This document shows positions 1 to 8,576 of a stretch of 64,000 nt of DNA, in pieces; the stretch's first letter is position 1; every line of letters starts with the position of its first letter. A model generated the notes under the pieces. The model was not told the origin of the DNA. It made no database searches and saw only the letters and a program-made list of their open reading frames with translations. The stretch comes from Limibacillus halophilus (lineage in GTDB: Bacteria > Pseudomonadota > Alphaproteobacteria > Kiloniellales > CECT-8803). Both the position numbers and the translations under genes were made by a program. The stretch spans positions 62,001 to 126,000 of the forward strand of contig NZ_JACHXA010000007.1 of NCBI RefSeq assembly GCF_014191775.1, written 5' to 3'.

Positions 1-244
1 ACTGCTCATTCCCACTCCCCCAGCGCCGCCAACGCCTCGGCCCAAATGCGCCTCACTTTGACGCCGCTTACGGCCAGCCTTTCCCCTTAGGCAGCTCTCG
101 AGGATCAGGATATACCAACTTTCACCTTGGTCGCCGTTTTTCTGCTTCTGCCTAGGTGGGCGGTGGCAAAAGCGTTTGGGGTCTGCGGGATTTTCGCAAA
201 GCAGGTTACACTGATGGAAGCCGACAACGATCAGGGGCGATGCT

Positions 245-1588
245 TTGGACCAGGAAGCAGACTTCATCCACTCCCTCGGTTTACTAGAATTGCCCGGCCA
301 TTTGCACGACTGGCTTCAGGATAACTTTCTGCGCCTGGAGACCTTGACGCAGGCCGGGATAATCGTCGCCGCTCTATTGGTGGCCTGGCTGTTGCGAGGC
401 AGTGTTAAAGGTGTCCTGGGGATACCGGCCAAGCGCACGCTTACATGGGACGCCAAGCTACACCGTGTTGCCGAAGCGCTCCCCGACCTCGCCTTTCCGA
501 TCGCACTGTTGCTCTTGATCCTTGCGGGTCGGGCCGTAGCCGAAGCGGCGGAGCTTCCCAGCGGTCTGCTGGTGGTGGCGATCAGTCTGACGGCGGCCTG
601 GATCGTGATCCGCTTGGGCGCTGCCGTTGTCCAAAGTCCGCAAACCTCCCGCATTCTGGCGGTTTCCGCCTGGGCGCTTGCGGCCCTCAATATCTTGGGT
701 TGGTTGGACGATACCATCAGAATCCTGGATGGAACCGCACTTCCCTTCGCAGGGCAGCGCATTACGCTTCTTGTGGCCTTGAAGGCGGCAATCCTGCTGC
801 TCCTGCTCCTGTGGCTTGCCCGCGTGCTGACGCGCTTTGCCCGTGGACGCATCGACCGTTCCAAGATGCTTACGCCTTCGATGAAGGTTTTGATCGAGAA
901 GTCGCTCAAGATCGTCGTCTTCTCTTTAGTTTTCCTGGTGACCCTTGATTACCTCGGTGTCGATTTGACGGCCTTTGCGGTTTTTACGGGTGCGTTGGGC
1001 GTGGGCGTCGGCTTTGGCTTGCAGAAGGTCGTTTCGAATCTGGTTAGTGGTTTCATTCTCTTGATGGATCGCTCTATCAAACCCGGTGACGTGATCGAAC
1101 TGGACGAAACGTTCGGATGGGTGACATCTCTTGGCGCACGCTATGTCGCGCTCTCGACCCGTGATGGTAAGGAGTGGCTCATACCGAATGAGGATCTGAT
1201 TACCCAGCGGGTCGTGAACTGGTCCTATTCCAACAAACTCCTGCGCCTGCCGGTTCGTTTCGGTGTCGCTTATCATTCGGATGTGCGCAAAGCGATGGAA
1301 TTGGCGATACAGGCCGCGAAATCCGAGCCTCGCGTGTTAACGGACCCGGCACCGGTATGCCGCCTTGTCGAATTCGGCGACAACTCAGTCAACTTTGAGC
1401 TGCGGGTCTGGATTTACGATCCCGAAGGCGGTGTCATGAATGTACGCAGCAACATTCTTTTGGCTCTATGGGATCTCCTACGCCAAGAAGAGATTGAGAT
1501 ACCCTTCCCGCAGCGCGACCTCCACATCAAGGAAGGTTCACGGCTGGTCGTGAAGTTGGACAAGGATCAACCGGACGATCAAAAGTAG
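245..1588 (+). CDS. MscS-family mechanosensitive ion channel
   Basis: Inner-membrane small-conductance channel that would release solutes on hypo-osmotic shock. The 447-residue product has several hydrophobic segments (about residues 35-50, 75-95, 108-125, 138-152, 170-190, 220-236), then the pore-lining helix and the MscS signature around residues 245-285 (GVGFGLQKVVSNLVSGF, LLMDRSIKPGD), followed by the cytoplasmic beta and alpha/beta domains. It is longer than E. coli MscS because of extra N-terminal membrane segments, as in many proteobacterial homologues. The start is TTG at 245 behind an AGGGG motif; the nearby ATG at 240 is out of frame. It is monocistronic and convergent with the DM13 gene. 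Confidence 0.9.
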   Translation: MDQEADFIHSLGLLELPGHLHDWLQDNFLRLETLTQAGIIVAALLVAWLLRGSVKGVLGIPAKRTLTWDAKLHRVAEALPDLAFPIALLLLILAGRAVAEAAELPSGLLVVAISLTAAWIVIRLGAAVVQSPQTSRILAVSAWALAALNILGWLDDTIRILDGTALPFAGQRITLLVALKAAILLLLLLWLARVLTRFARGRIDRSKMLTPSMKVLIEKSLKIVVFSLVFLVTLDYLGVDLTAFAVFTGALGVGVGFGLQKVVSNLVSGFILLMDRSIKPGDVIELDETFGWVTSLGARYVALSTRDGKEWLIPNEDLITQRVVNWSYSNKLLRLPVRFGVAYHSDVRKAMELAIQAAKSEPRVLTDPAPVCRLVEFGDNSVNFELRVWIYDPEGGVMNVRSNILLALWDLLRQEEIEIPFPQRDLHIKEGSRLVVKLDKDQPDDQK

Positions 1589-1628
1589 TGCGTGTCAGGA
1601 AATTTCATAGCGCCCGTCAACCCGACGG

Positions 1629-2003
1629 TCATTGCCGGATTTTGGCGACTCCTAGTGGGACCGCGTATTTCTTGCACCAGATGATGACTTCCGATGCCTC
1701 TTCGAGCGCGGCGGTTGCTGGCGCACTGTAGCTTTGTTCGCCGGTCCAGGATTCGAGCTTTTCGAGAATGCCGCCATCGGTTGGCTTTGATGCGTTACCC
1801 AATGCAACGTAGGCATCCGGGGCGCTATCGAGCGAGAAACTTTCATCTAGCTTGATCGTGATCGTGCCATTCTCGTTCGTAACGGAGACCGTCCCAGAGG
1901 TCTTGTGACCCGATGCGCCGGTGAAGGAGCCCTCGCCAGCAAAGGCCGGGGATGTGATGATCAAGACTGTCGCCACGGCTGCTAAAAAGGTCCGCTGGAA
2001 CAT
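1629..2003 (-). CDS. Secreted DM13-domain protein
   Basis: A 124-residue exported protein. Residues 1-22 form a Sec signal peptide ending in AFA. The rest matches the DM13 domain: G-x-GxxxSG start, a run of beta strands, a YVALGNASKP segment, and the near-C-terminal IIWCKKYAVPLGVAKI motif with the single conserved cysteine. DM13 domains have been proposed to take part in electron transfer or redox chemistry on the cell surface, but no reaction is established for the bacterial forms. Convergent with the MscS-type gene; no operon partner. Confidence 0.8.
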   Translation of the reverse strand: MFQRTFLAAVATVLIITSPAFAGEGSFTGASGHKTSGTVSVTNENGTITIKLDESFSLDSAPDAYVALGNASKPTDGGILEKLESWTGEQSYSAPATAALEEASEVIIWCKKYAVPLGVAKIRQ

Positions 2004-2418
2004 GATGTGCCTCCAGATATATCAAAGGAAGTTCTGTATCTTTAACACCTTTATCGGACTGTTGGCCCCGTCTTGCCAGTTAACATCTCGTGATGAAGCG
2101 GTGTTTACAAAGCTGGGGCAGGGTTCTACCGAAACCAGCCGAGTGCTGGCGAACCTGCGAGTTTCACCGAGGCAGCAACTGTTACAATTTCCGTATTGTC
2201 GGCCCTTTGACACGCGCCTATTGTCATCAAACGTTGGCTTTTGAAAGCCTGTTCCAACGTGCATCATGCGCCGCAGCGCGTCGGTGTCTGGTGCTAGGCC
2301 AAAAATGGTAAAGGTACCTTTGTAACGACCTAATCCTAGAACGTGCGCGCGCAGACGTTTCGGGCACCTGCCCAAAAAAAAGACCGCGGAAGCACCGGGG
2401 TCACGACGACAGGAGAGA
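2004..2418. other. Intergenic region with divergent promoters
   Basis: About 415 bases between the divergent DM13 gene and the binding-protein gene. The open frames here lack a signal peptide, domain or ribosome site and look like noise. Recognisable elements are a perfect 12-base palindrome at 2310-2321 and the GGAGAG ribosome site just before 2419. Confidence 0.5.
2310..2321. promoter_or_regulatory. Palindrome, possible operator
   Basis: AAAGGTACCTTT is a perfect 12-base palindrome with partly symmetric flanks (GGT on the left, GTAAC on the right), about 100 bases before the first gene of the polyamine-type operon. A role as operator is inferred only from symmetry and position. Confidence 0.3.
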
Positions 2419-3576
2419 ATGAAGATGGAAACAAAAATCACCTTAACGCCCCGCGCCAAGCGGGCCTTTAGCCGCCGCTCCGTTCTTGGTGGTGTCGCGG
2501 CTGCTGCACTTGCAGCACCCATGATTAGCCGCCGTGCCTTGTCTTCATCGGGCGAGGTCAATGTCTTTACCTGGGGTGACTACTTCCAGGACAACATGAC
2601 CGAGGCCTTCACCAAGGCGACGGGCATTAAGGTCAATGTATCGACCTATGGTTCGAACGAGGAGGCGCAAAGCAAGCTACGTGCCGCCAACGGTGCTGGC
2701 TTTGACCTGATCTTCCCATCGGTGGATACCCGTCCCAACTACGATGACGGGGACTTGCTCGCCGAGATCGACGAGAGCCGCATCAAGGTAGACAGGGTAC
2801 AGTCCGCGCTGTGGCGTAATTCCCTGCGATTGGGCGCCGCCCGTCGCGGCAAACGGTACCTCGTGCCGTTCAGCTGGGGTACCGAAGGCATCACCTATGA
2901 CAGCAGTGTTCATAACATCGGGCCGGGTGAGCTGTCCTATGGACACCTTTGGGCCGACGGACTGGACGGCAAGGTAGCCGCCCGTCAGAAATCGGTGCTG
3001 GTGAGCTTGGCGATCTATCTCGACTCGACCGGTGAGTTGAAGTCAGACCGTGCCATGGATTTCTATAAAACCGAAGCCGATTGCCGTCGGGTCTTCGAGG
3101 GCTGTCTGGCGTTTGCCGGTAAGCACAAGAAGAACATTGGCGCTTATTGGAACAATGCCACGGAAGCAACCGGCGCTTTCACGGATGCCGGCTGCACGGT
3201 CGGACAAACTTGGGACACCACCGGCATCAAGTTGCATCAGGATGTCGATCCGAAATGGCGCTATGCGGCGCCCAAGGAAGGCGCTCTGGGCTGGATGGAC
3301 ACCGTGGCCATTCCTTCCGGCGCGGCGAACGTCGATCAGGCCTACGAGCTGATCAACTTCCTGATGACGCCGGAGATCGGCGGCATGTTCGCGAACAACA
3401 CCGGCTATAACTCTGCCGCAGTGAATGCCAGCGAACATCTGACCGATGCCAGCAAGGAAGCCTTCGCATTCGCTTATCCGGGCGATGCAATCGATAACCT
3501 CTGGTGGTGGCCGATGTTCACGCCATGGTTCTCGGAAATGCGTCAGGAGTACGTTGAGAAACTGACGAACCTCTGA
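2419..3576 (+). CDS. Periplasmic polyamine-type substrate-binding protein (ABC)
   Basis: Substrate-binding subunit of a PotABCD-type importer (385 residues). The N terminus carries a twin-arginine signal (SRRSVLG at residues 18-24, then an alanine-rich hydrophobic stretch), so it is probably exported folded through Tat. The mature part starts VNVFTWGDYF, typical of PotD/PotF-like proteins in which an early aromatic stacks on the ligand, and continues with YGSNEEAQSKL and DLIFPSVDTRPNY. First gene of an operon with ATPase, two permeases and a TIM-barrel enzyme. A strong hairpin follows the stop and could give this gene excess mRNA. The ligand could be spermidine, putrescine or another cation; it cannot be fixed from the sequence. 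Start chosen for the GGAGAG ribosome site. Confidence 0.88.
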   Translation: MKMETKITLTPRAKRAFSRRSVLGGVAAAALAAPMISRRALSSSGEVNVFTWGDYFQDNMTEAFTKATGIKVNVSTYGSNEEAQSKLRAANGAGFDLIFPSVDTRPNYDDGDLLAEIDESRIKVDRVQSALWRNSLRLGAARRGKRYLVPFSWGTEGITYDSSVHNIGPGELSYGHLWADGLDGKVAARQKSVLVSLAIYLDSTGELKSDRAMDFYKTEADCRRVFEGCLAFAGKHKKNIGAYWNNATEATGAFTDAGCTVGQTWDTTGIKLHQDVDPKWRYAAPKEGALGWMDTVAIPSGAANVDQAYELINFLMTPEIGGMFANNTGYNSAAVNASEHLTDASKEAFAFAYPGDAIDNLWWWPMFTPWFSEMRQEYVEKLTNL

Positions 3577-3585
3577 TCTGTCGAG

Positions 3586-3616
3586 GGCGCGGGCGAAAAT
3601 TCGCCCGCGCCTTTTT
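3586..3616 (+). terminator. Intra-operon hairpin with T-run
   Basis: A 12-base perfect stem (GGCGCGGGCGAA / TTCGCCCGCGCC) with a 2-base loop followed by TTTTT. It lies between the binding-protein gene and the ATPase gene, so it probably acts as partial terminator or mRNA stabiliser giving more binding protein than transporter. Confidence 0.8.
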
Positions 3617-3646
3617 CCGCCAATGACATGGATAAAGGGCCGACAG

Positions 3647-4735
3647 ATGCGTGGTAAGGATATCGTTCTGGATGGCGCTTCGGTGATGTTCGGCAGTTTC
3701 ACTGCGGTGCACCCGACCGATCTCAAGATAGAAGCCGGAGAGTTCTTCTCCATTCTCGGCCCGTCGGGCTGCGGTAAAACAACCATTCTCAGGATGCTGT
3801 CAGGGTTCTTGCAGCCGACCGAGGGGGAAGTCCTGATCGGCGGCGAGCCGATGACCGGGATCGGACCCAGTAAACGTCCGACCGCTCTGATCTTTCAGAA
3901 TCTGGCGTTGTTTCCTCTGATGACGGTTTGGGAGAACGTTGCTTTCGGCCTGGAAATGCGGGGATGGAGCAAACCCAAACGCCGGGAACGAGCCTTGGAG
4001 CTCTTGGCGACCGTCGAATTGACCGATCATGCGGACAAGACACCTGCGGAGTTATCCGGCGGTCAGCGCCAGCGCGTTGCCATCGCCCGGGCTTTGGCGG
4101 TTGAACCTGCGGTGCTGTTGCTAGACGAGCCGCTGTCGGCCTTGGACCTAAAGTTGCGCCAGCACATGCGCGCCGAATTGAAACAGATCCAGAAGGCAAC
4201 CGGTATCACGTTCGTTTACATTACCCACGATCAGGGCGAAGCCTTGACCATGTCCGACCGGGTCGCGGTCATGAACCAAGGGCGCATCGAACAGGTCGGC
4301 ACTGCGGATCATATTTACAGCGCGCCAGCAAACTCCTTTGTCGCGTCCTTCGTCGGCGAGAACAACCTGCTGCACGGCGAGATCGCGGAGATCAACGGTG
4401 ATTACGCATTGCTTGCGGCGCCCCAAGGTCGTTTCAGAGCGCGTAACGCCCATGGCTTGAACCTGGGGGACAAGGCCATGCTTTTCGTTCGGCCTGAACG
4501 CATGCAGATTGTCGCCAACGGCGAAGCAACGGAAAACACCATGGCGGCAAAGTTTTTGAGACGTGATCTTGAAGGCCCTTTTGCTAACCTTTTCGTGCGC
4601 TGCAATGGCGGTGAATTCGCAATTCACCAAACCAATTTGGCTGAAGCCAGCGCCTCTCATCCCGAGGATTTGACCGTTACCTTTCCGGCCGATGCAGCCA
4701 TCGTGATGGCGGAGGGGATATTAGCCGATGAGTAA
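3647..4735 (+). CDS. Polyamine-type ABC transporter ATP-binding protein
   Basis: PotA-like ATPase that energises the importer at the cytoplasmic face of the membrane. Visible motifs: Walker A GPSGCGKTT, Q-loop LIFQNLALFPLMTVWENVAFG, ABC signature LSGGQRQRVAIARAL, Walker B VLLLDEPLSALD, and the switch histidine in ITHDQGEALTMSDRVAVM. The C-terminal third is a TOBE-type regulatory domain. The start at 3647 (362 residues) is chosen because AAGGG lies 7 bases upstream; ATG at 3623 in the same frame (370 residues) is the alternative. It overlaps the next gene by 8 bases, indicating translational coupling. Confidence 0.9.
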   Translation: MRGKDIVLDGASVMFGSFTAVHPTDLKIEAGEFFSILGPSGCGKTTILRMLSGFLQPTEGEVLIGGEPMTGIGPSKRPTALIFQNLALFPLMTVWENVAFGLEMRGWSKPKRRERALELLATVELTDHADKTPAELSGGQRQRVAIARALAVEPAVLLLDEPLSALDLKLRQHMRAELKQIQKATGITFVYITHDQGEALTMSDRVAVMNQGRIEQVGTADHIYSAPANSFVASFVGENNLLHGEIAEINGDYALLAAPQGRFRARNAHGLNLGDKAMLFVRPERMQIVANGEATENTMAAKFLRRDLEGPFANLFVRCNGGEFAIHQTNLAEASASHPEDLTVTFPADAAIVMAEGILADE

Positions 4736-5777
4736 TCTGCTGCGCTCCTTTGGCGGCCCCATGACGGCCGTTATTCTGTTCCTCGTCAGCCTGTGGGTGT
4801 TTGGGATGATCGCCGGCCCGCAGGTCATTATGATCGAGCAGTCCTTGTGGAAGATCGAGCGCGGCGAGGGTGGGGCGGAGCTCTCGAACCGGATCGACGG
4901 TCTATACAACCAGGTCGACATTCTTTCGTTGGACCGGATGGATCTAGAAGAAAAGCCGGCGACACCCGAACGCGACGCCAAACTTGCAGCGATAGACGCT
5001 GAGATCGCCGAGATACAGGCTGAAGTGAGCGAACTGGAGAGCCGCGAGATCGAGCCGAGAAAAGTCTACACCTGGGAAAATTACGGCCTCATGGGGTCGG
5101 CCCATCTGTCGATTTTCATCAAGACAATTCTGGCATCGCTCTCCGTAACGGCCATCGCTTTCGTGGTTTGCTATCCCATTGCTTTTGCGGTTGCCAAACT
5201 CGCCACGCCCGGGCGCGCGGCCATCATCATGCTTGGTCTCGTTATTCCCTATGCAATCAACGAGTTGTTGCGAATTTTCGCCTGGCAGATGATCTTGAAC
5301 TATAACGGGGTGGCGAACGTGTTGCTGGGGCTGCTCGGATTTGAGCCGATTCCCTTTTTGGAAAGCGGCACGGGCGTCTTCATCGCTATGGTTTATGCCT
5401 ACATCCTCTTCATGGTCTTCCCGATCTACAACACCATCGAAACTCTGGACATGAACCAGATAGAAGCCGCACGTGATCTCGGCGCGCCGACCTGGAAGAT
5501 TCACTGGCGCGTTGTTCTGCCCCACGCCAGACCTGGGATCGCAGTCGGGTGTATCATGACCTTCATGCTGTCGGCCGGGTCTTATGCCGTGCCCTACATC
5601 ATGACGCGCGGCATCGCCGAGCCCTGGTTCACACAATTAATCTACAATAAGTTCTTTGAGTCGACGAACTGGAACGCCGGATCGGCCTACGCCTTTACAC
5701 TGCTGTGCGCCTGTGTGGTCTTCATCTTTGTCATGATGAAACTCCTCAAGGTTCGACTACAGGATATTGCGAAATGA
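4728..5777 (+). CDS. Polyamine-type ABC permease (PotB-like) with coiled-coil insert
   Basis: Membrane subunit of the importer (349 residues). After TM1 (about residues 13-35) comes an unusual hydrophilic stretch of some 65 residues (about 45-108) rich in Glu, Asp, Leu and Ile with heptad-like spacing (IDAEIAEIQAEVSELES), predicted periplasmic coiled coil. Normal PotB-type helices follow, with the EAA loop near residues 243-262 (EAARDLGAPTWKIHWRVVLP) that docks on the ATPase. It overlaps the ATPase gene by 8 bases and the next permease gene by 4 bases. The insert is absent from the second PotB-like protein in this window (11670-12521). Confidence 0.88.
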   Translation: MSNLLRSFGGPMTAVILFLVSLWVFGMIAGPQVIMIEQSLWKIERGEGGAELSNRIDGLYNQVDILSLDRMDLEEKPATPERDAKLAAIDAEIAEIQAEVSELESREIEPRKVYTWENYGLMGSAHLSIFIKTILASLSVTAIAFVVCYPIAFAVAKLATPGRAAIIMLGLVIPYAINELLRIFAWQMILNYNGVANVLLGLLGFEPIPFLESGTGVFIAMVYAYILFMVFPIYNTIETLDMNQIEAARDLGAPTWKIHWRVVLPHARPGIAVGCIMTFMLSAGSYAVPYIMTRGIAEPWFTQLIYNKFFESTNWNAGSAYAFTLLCACVVFIFVMMKLLKVRLQDIAK

Positions 5778-6595
5778 CCGGGGTTGCTGCCGCCGCGCCA
5801 GGGGCCGCCAGCCGCATGGTATTGCGGGTCTACATGACGATTTTCTTCATCTACATGTTCTTCCCGCTCTTCATCATGGTGGCCGCCGGATTCAACGACT
5901 TCGCTCAGCCGTCCGTCACGGTCTGGCGGGGTTTTACCTTCAAATGGTTCGGCCTGCTGGCACAAGACGAGCGCATGTGGACCGGGTTGGCCAACTCGGT
6001 GATCATTGCCGTTGTGGTGATCATCGTAGCGTTGCCCCAAGGATTGGCCGGGGCGTTTTTGATTACGCGCCTGCAGTCGCGGTTCACGGGGCTCATTTAT
6101 GCAATCATGGTTTCACCCTTGCTGACCCCGGGGATCATTCTGGGAATCTCCACCTTGATCTTTTGGCGCAACCTGGGGGTTGCCGGCGGCCTCTTCACCG
6201 CTATCCTCGCGCAATCCACCTTCATTGCGTCGTATGCCATGTTGATGTTCATGGCGCGGTTGCAGCGCCAGGACTTGAGCCTGGAGGAGGCGGCATTGGA
6301 CCTTGGCGCCACACACTCGCAAGCATTCTGGCGGATCACCGTTCCCTTCTTGAAGCCAACGATCGTTACTGCCTCGGTCATTGCATTCCTGCAGTCTTTT
6401 GAAAACTACAATACGACCATCTTTGCGATCGGCGGTGAGCACACCTTGGTGACCGAAATTGGATCACGTATGCGCTTTGGTCTTAGCCCGACCATCAATG
6501 TGATCGGTATTCTTTTCATTGTTTTGACCGTGATCTTCGCCACGCTCTATGTGCTGGTGCGCGAACGCGAACGTCGCCGGGAGGCCGCCAAGTGA
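5774..6595 (+). CDS. Polyamine-type ABC permease (PotC-like)
   Basis: Second membrane subunit (273 residues) of the importer. About six hydrophobic segments; the EAA coupling loop is EEAALDLGATHSQAFWRITVPFLKP near residues 170-195. The open frame extends upstream to 5705 but the ATG at 5774 overlaps the previous stop as ATGA, the usual coupled start. The gene ends overlapping the GTG start of the TIM-barrel gene, so all five genes 2419-7629 form one transcription unit. Confidence 0.88.
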   Translation: MTGVAAAAPGAASRMVLRVYMTIFFIYMFFPLFIMVAAGFNDFAQPSVTVWRGFTFKWFGLLAQDERMWTGLANSVIIAVVVIIVALPQGLAGAFLITRLQSRFTGLIYAIMVSPLLTPGIILGISTLIFWRNLGVAGGLFTAILAQSTFIASYAMLMFMARLQRQDLSLEEAALDLGATHSQAFWRITVPFLKPTIVTASVIAFLQSFENYNTTIFAIGGEHTLVTEIGSRMRFGLSPTINVIGILFIVLTVIFATLYVLVRERERRREAAK

Positions 6596-7629
6596 ACGCG
6601 CCTGATGGTTTTGTGGGATCGGATCATGGATTGTGGGCACAGCGAATCGCAGGCCTGTCCAAGACGCAAGCAGCGGAGTTGGCAAGACGAGCACGCCACG
6701 CGCCCTTGTTTATGCACGCCTATTCATTGCACTTGAACTTTCGGTTCGGCGATTTCAAACCGATTGATCTGCTGGATTTTGCGGCGGAGCAGAAGCTGAT
6801 CGGCGTGAAAATCCATGTTGAGGATGGTGAGGAGGCAAACAGCCTGCTGACGGCTTCCGACAAGACGCGCGCGGCATTCGCAGATCATGCGCGCGCGCTG
6901 GGCTTGAAGGTGCATATCGAAACCAGTTCGACGGCGCTGGGAGACCTTGAGGCCGCCATTGAGGTGGCGCGTGCCGTTGGCGGCGTGTCCGTTCGTTCCT
7001 ATCCACGCTATGAGGCCCATGTTTCGGAGATAATCGCACGCACCATCGACGACCTCAAAGCCTTGTCCCGATTGGATCCGGAAGGAAAGTTGCTTTTTAC
7101 TCTCGAACAGCACGAAGACCTAAACTCCACAGACTTGGTCGGAATCGTCGAAGCCGTCGGCAATCCGCACCTTTCGTTGCTGTTCGATTTCGGCAACATG
7201 ATCAATGCCTATGAGCGTCCGCTGGAGGCACTTCGGATACAGGCACCGCACGTGACGGAGGTGCATGTCAAAGATTGTCACGTCGTCCCGGACCGGGGCG
7301 GATGGGCGCAAACCGGCTGTATCAGCGGCACGGGTGATCTGCCCTTCGCCGATCTGTTGGTGGAATTGCTCTTGTTGGGCCGCGACAAACCTCAGGTGAC
7401 GGCTTTGGCGCTGGAAGAAGAGGTTGATTACCACGCACCGGCGATGCGGTTTCCTGACGAGACGGATGACCCCTTCATTCCCTTTCGTACCGCGAGCCTG
7501 ACACCTTTCGATGTGGCGACGCTGCCCGAGCGCATGGCGCGGGAGCGCCAGGAAGCTCTCGGGCAGATCATTACGGTACGTAGCTTGCTACAGGAAATCG
7601 AAAGCCTGGCTCTCGAAGTTGCGTGCTAG
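6592..7629 (+). CDS. TIM-barrel sugar-phosphate isomerase/epimerase family protein
   Basis: Cytoplasmic 345-residue protein of the AP-endonuclease-2-like / xylose-isomerase-like TIM-barrel superfamily. Candidate metal ligands lie at the ends of strands: Glu in LFTLEQHED, Asp in LLFDFGN, His in EVHVKDCH and Glu in LALEEEVDYH. The reaction cannot be named; relatives are isomerases, epimerases or dehydratases of sugars and polyols. The GTG start overlaps the stop of the PotC-like gene, which ties the enzyme to the imported substrate. Its presence hints that the substrate of this PotABCD-type system is something isomerised or cleaved by a metal enzyme rather than a simple polyamine. Confidence 0.75.
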   Translation: MNAPDGFVGSDHGLWAQRIAGLSKTQAAELARRARHAPLFMHAYSLHLNFRFGDFKPIDLLDFAAEQKLIGVKIHVEDGEEANSLLTASDKTRAAFADHARALGLKVHIETSSTALGDLEAAIEVARAVGGVSVRSYPRYEAHVSEIIARTIDDLKALSRLDPEGKLLFTLEQHEDLNSTDLVGIVEAVGNPHLSLLFDFGNMINAYERPLEALRIQAPHVTEVHVKDCHVVPDRGGWAQTGCISGTGDLPFADLLVELLLLGRDKPQVTALALEEEVDYHAPAMRFPDETDDPFIPFRTASLTPFDVATLPERMARERQEALGQIITVRSLLQEIESLALEVAC

Positions 7630-7632
7630 ACC

Positions 7633-7998
7633 TCACTTCCAACCGGCCTCCGCAGCGTCGTCACTGCATTTAACCCGTACCGCGACCTTTGCCTGCGCGG
7701 ATTGGTCCGGCGATAGGTTCTTCCAACGCACACGCCAGGTGTTCTCGCTGACCGGAAGGTTCATGGTGATCCCGACACTGTTGACCTTCGGCTCAGCCGA
7801 CGGCATACCGCCGCCGCCAGACGACACATAGGGTTTGTCTGCGGGACAAGTGACCTCGAGGTTACATTCGTCGCCAGGGCCCATGTCGCACTGCTTTACC
7901 TCTGGCTTCTGCCAGGCGGACTCGGCCTTTGCCTTATAGGGTGTCATTCCGACCAAAATCGCCAAAGCAAATGGGATAACAAAATACCGTGCTTGCAT
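7633..7998 (-). CDS. Small secreted hypothetical protein
   Basis: A 121-residue protein starting MQARYFVIPFALAILVG, a Sec signal peptide with a likely cleavage near KAKA-ES. The mature part contains four cysteines (KQCDMGPGDECNLEVTCPAD and a late RVKCSD), probably two disulphides, and a glycine patch SSGGGG. I do not recognise a family. The start is chosen for the upstream GGGAGGAAG; a longer frame to 8064 lacks a signal. Convergent with the TIM-barrel gene, 3 bases away, so the two transcripts must overlap. Confidence 0.6.
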   Translation of the reverse strand: MQARYFVIPFALAILVGMTPYKAKAESAWQKPEVKQCDMGPGDECNLEVTCPADKPYVSSGGGGMPSAEPKVNSVGITMNLPVSENTWRVRWKNLSPDQSAQAKVAVRVKCSDDAAEAGWK

Positions 7999-8068
7999 TG
8001 TCAGTCTTCCTCCCGTTGAGCCTTTGTAACAATGAGTATGACGGTGGAGGAAAGAGGCCCGCAAGCGG

Positions 8069-8353
8069 TCAGATTGGCTGTCCGGTGATCGCTTCTCGCA
8101 GGAAGCCCGAGCGATCCTGGCCGAAGTAGGGCTCGTTCTTGTAGAAGTAAGTTGGTGAGCCGAACACGGCTTTTTCAGCGGCTAGGCTGGTGTTGCTCGC
8201 CAGTTCCTCCTGTATCGGGGCGGTCATGGCTTCCTCGCAAGTCTTGCGACCGGAAACGCCGAGGTTCAGGTGATCGAGAAGCGTCGAAATGACGCAGGGG
8301 TCTGCGATGTCGAAATCATCTCGCCCTCGAACCGAATGATGTGACTGCGTTCT
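8069..8353 (-). pseudogene. C-terminal remnant of a DsbA-like / HCCA-isomerase family gene
   Basis: The minus strand reads a continuous frame ending FGSPTYFYKNEPYFGQDRSG and then FLREAITGQPI-stop. This is the C-terminal signature of 2-hydroxychromene-2-carboxylate isomerase / DsbA-like proteins (GVFGxPtF...FwGQDR), preceded by a helical DIADPCVIST-LLDHLNLGVSG segment. An in-frame TAA at 8354-8356 and the absence of a start or ribosome site cut it off, and no other frame up to 8570 restores a full protein. It appears to be a decayed gene of which about 90 codons survive. Confidence 0.55.
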
Positions 8354-8576
8354 TTAGCTTGACGCGCCGACGCGTCTGTGTTCTTGTGCAGCGCAACATA
8401 AAGACCCTCGCGATTGCGCGACCGACCGATGCGATATGAGCCCCGGTCTTCCCGAGCGGATCTTCTTCCAAATCTTTCTGCACCATGATCGCGCATGGCT
8501 GGCGGACCAAAGCGCCGCCGAACAACCGGGCAACTCCGCAGGAGTGTCCGCATGGGTTGGTGCATGAGGATTAATT

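Noticed and set aside
1-244. Minus-strand reading ending in an IWAEALAALGEWE-type tail near position 6
   Set aside because: The frame is stopped after about 30 codons upstream and has no start; too short and unsupported to call a gene. The region otherwise shows nothing.
2022-2561. 179-codon minus-strand frame over the intergenic region and the binding-protein start
   Set aside because: No ribosome site or domain; overlaps the signal-peptide coding region of a well supported gene.
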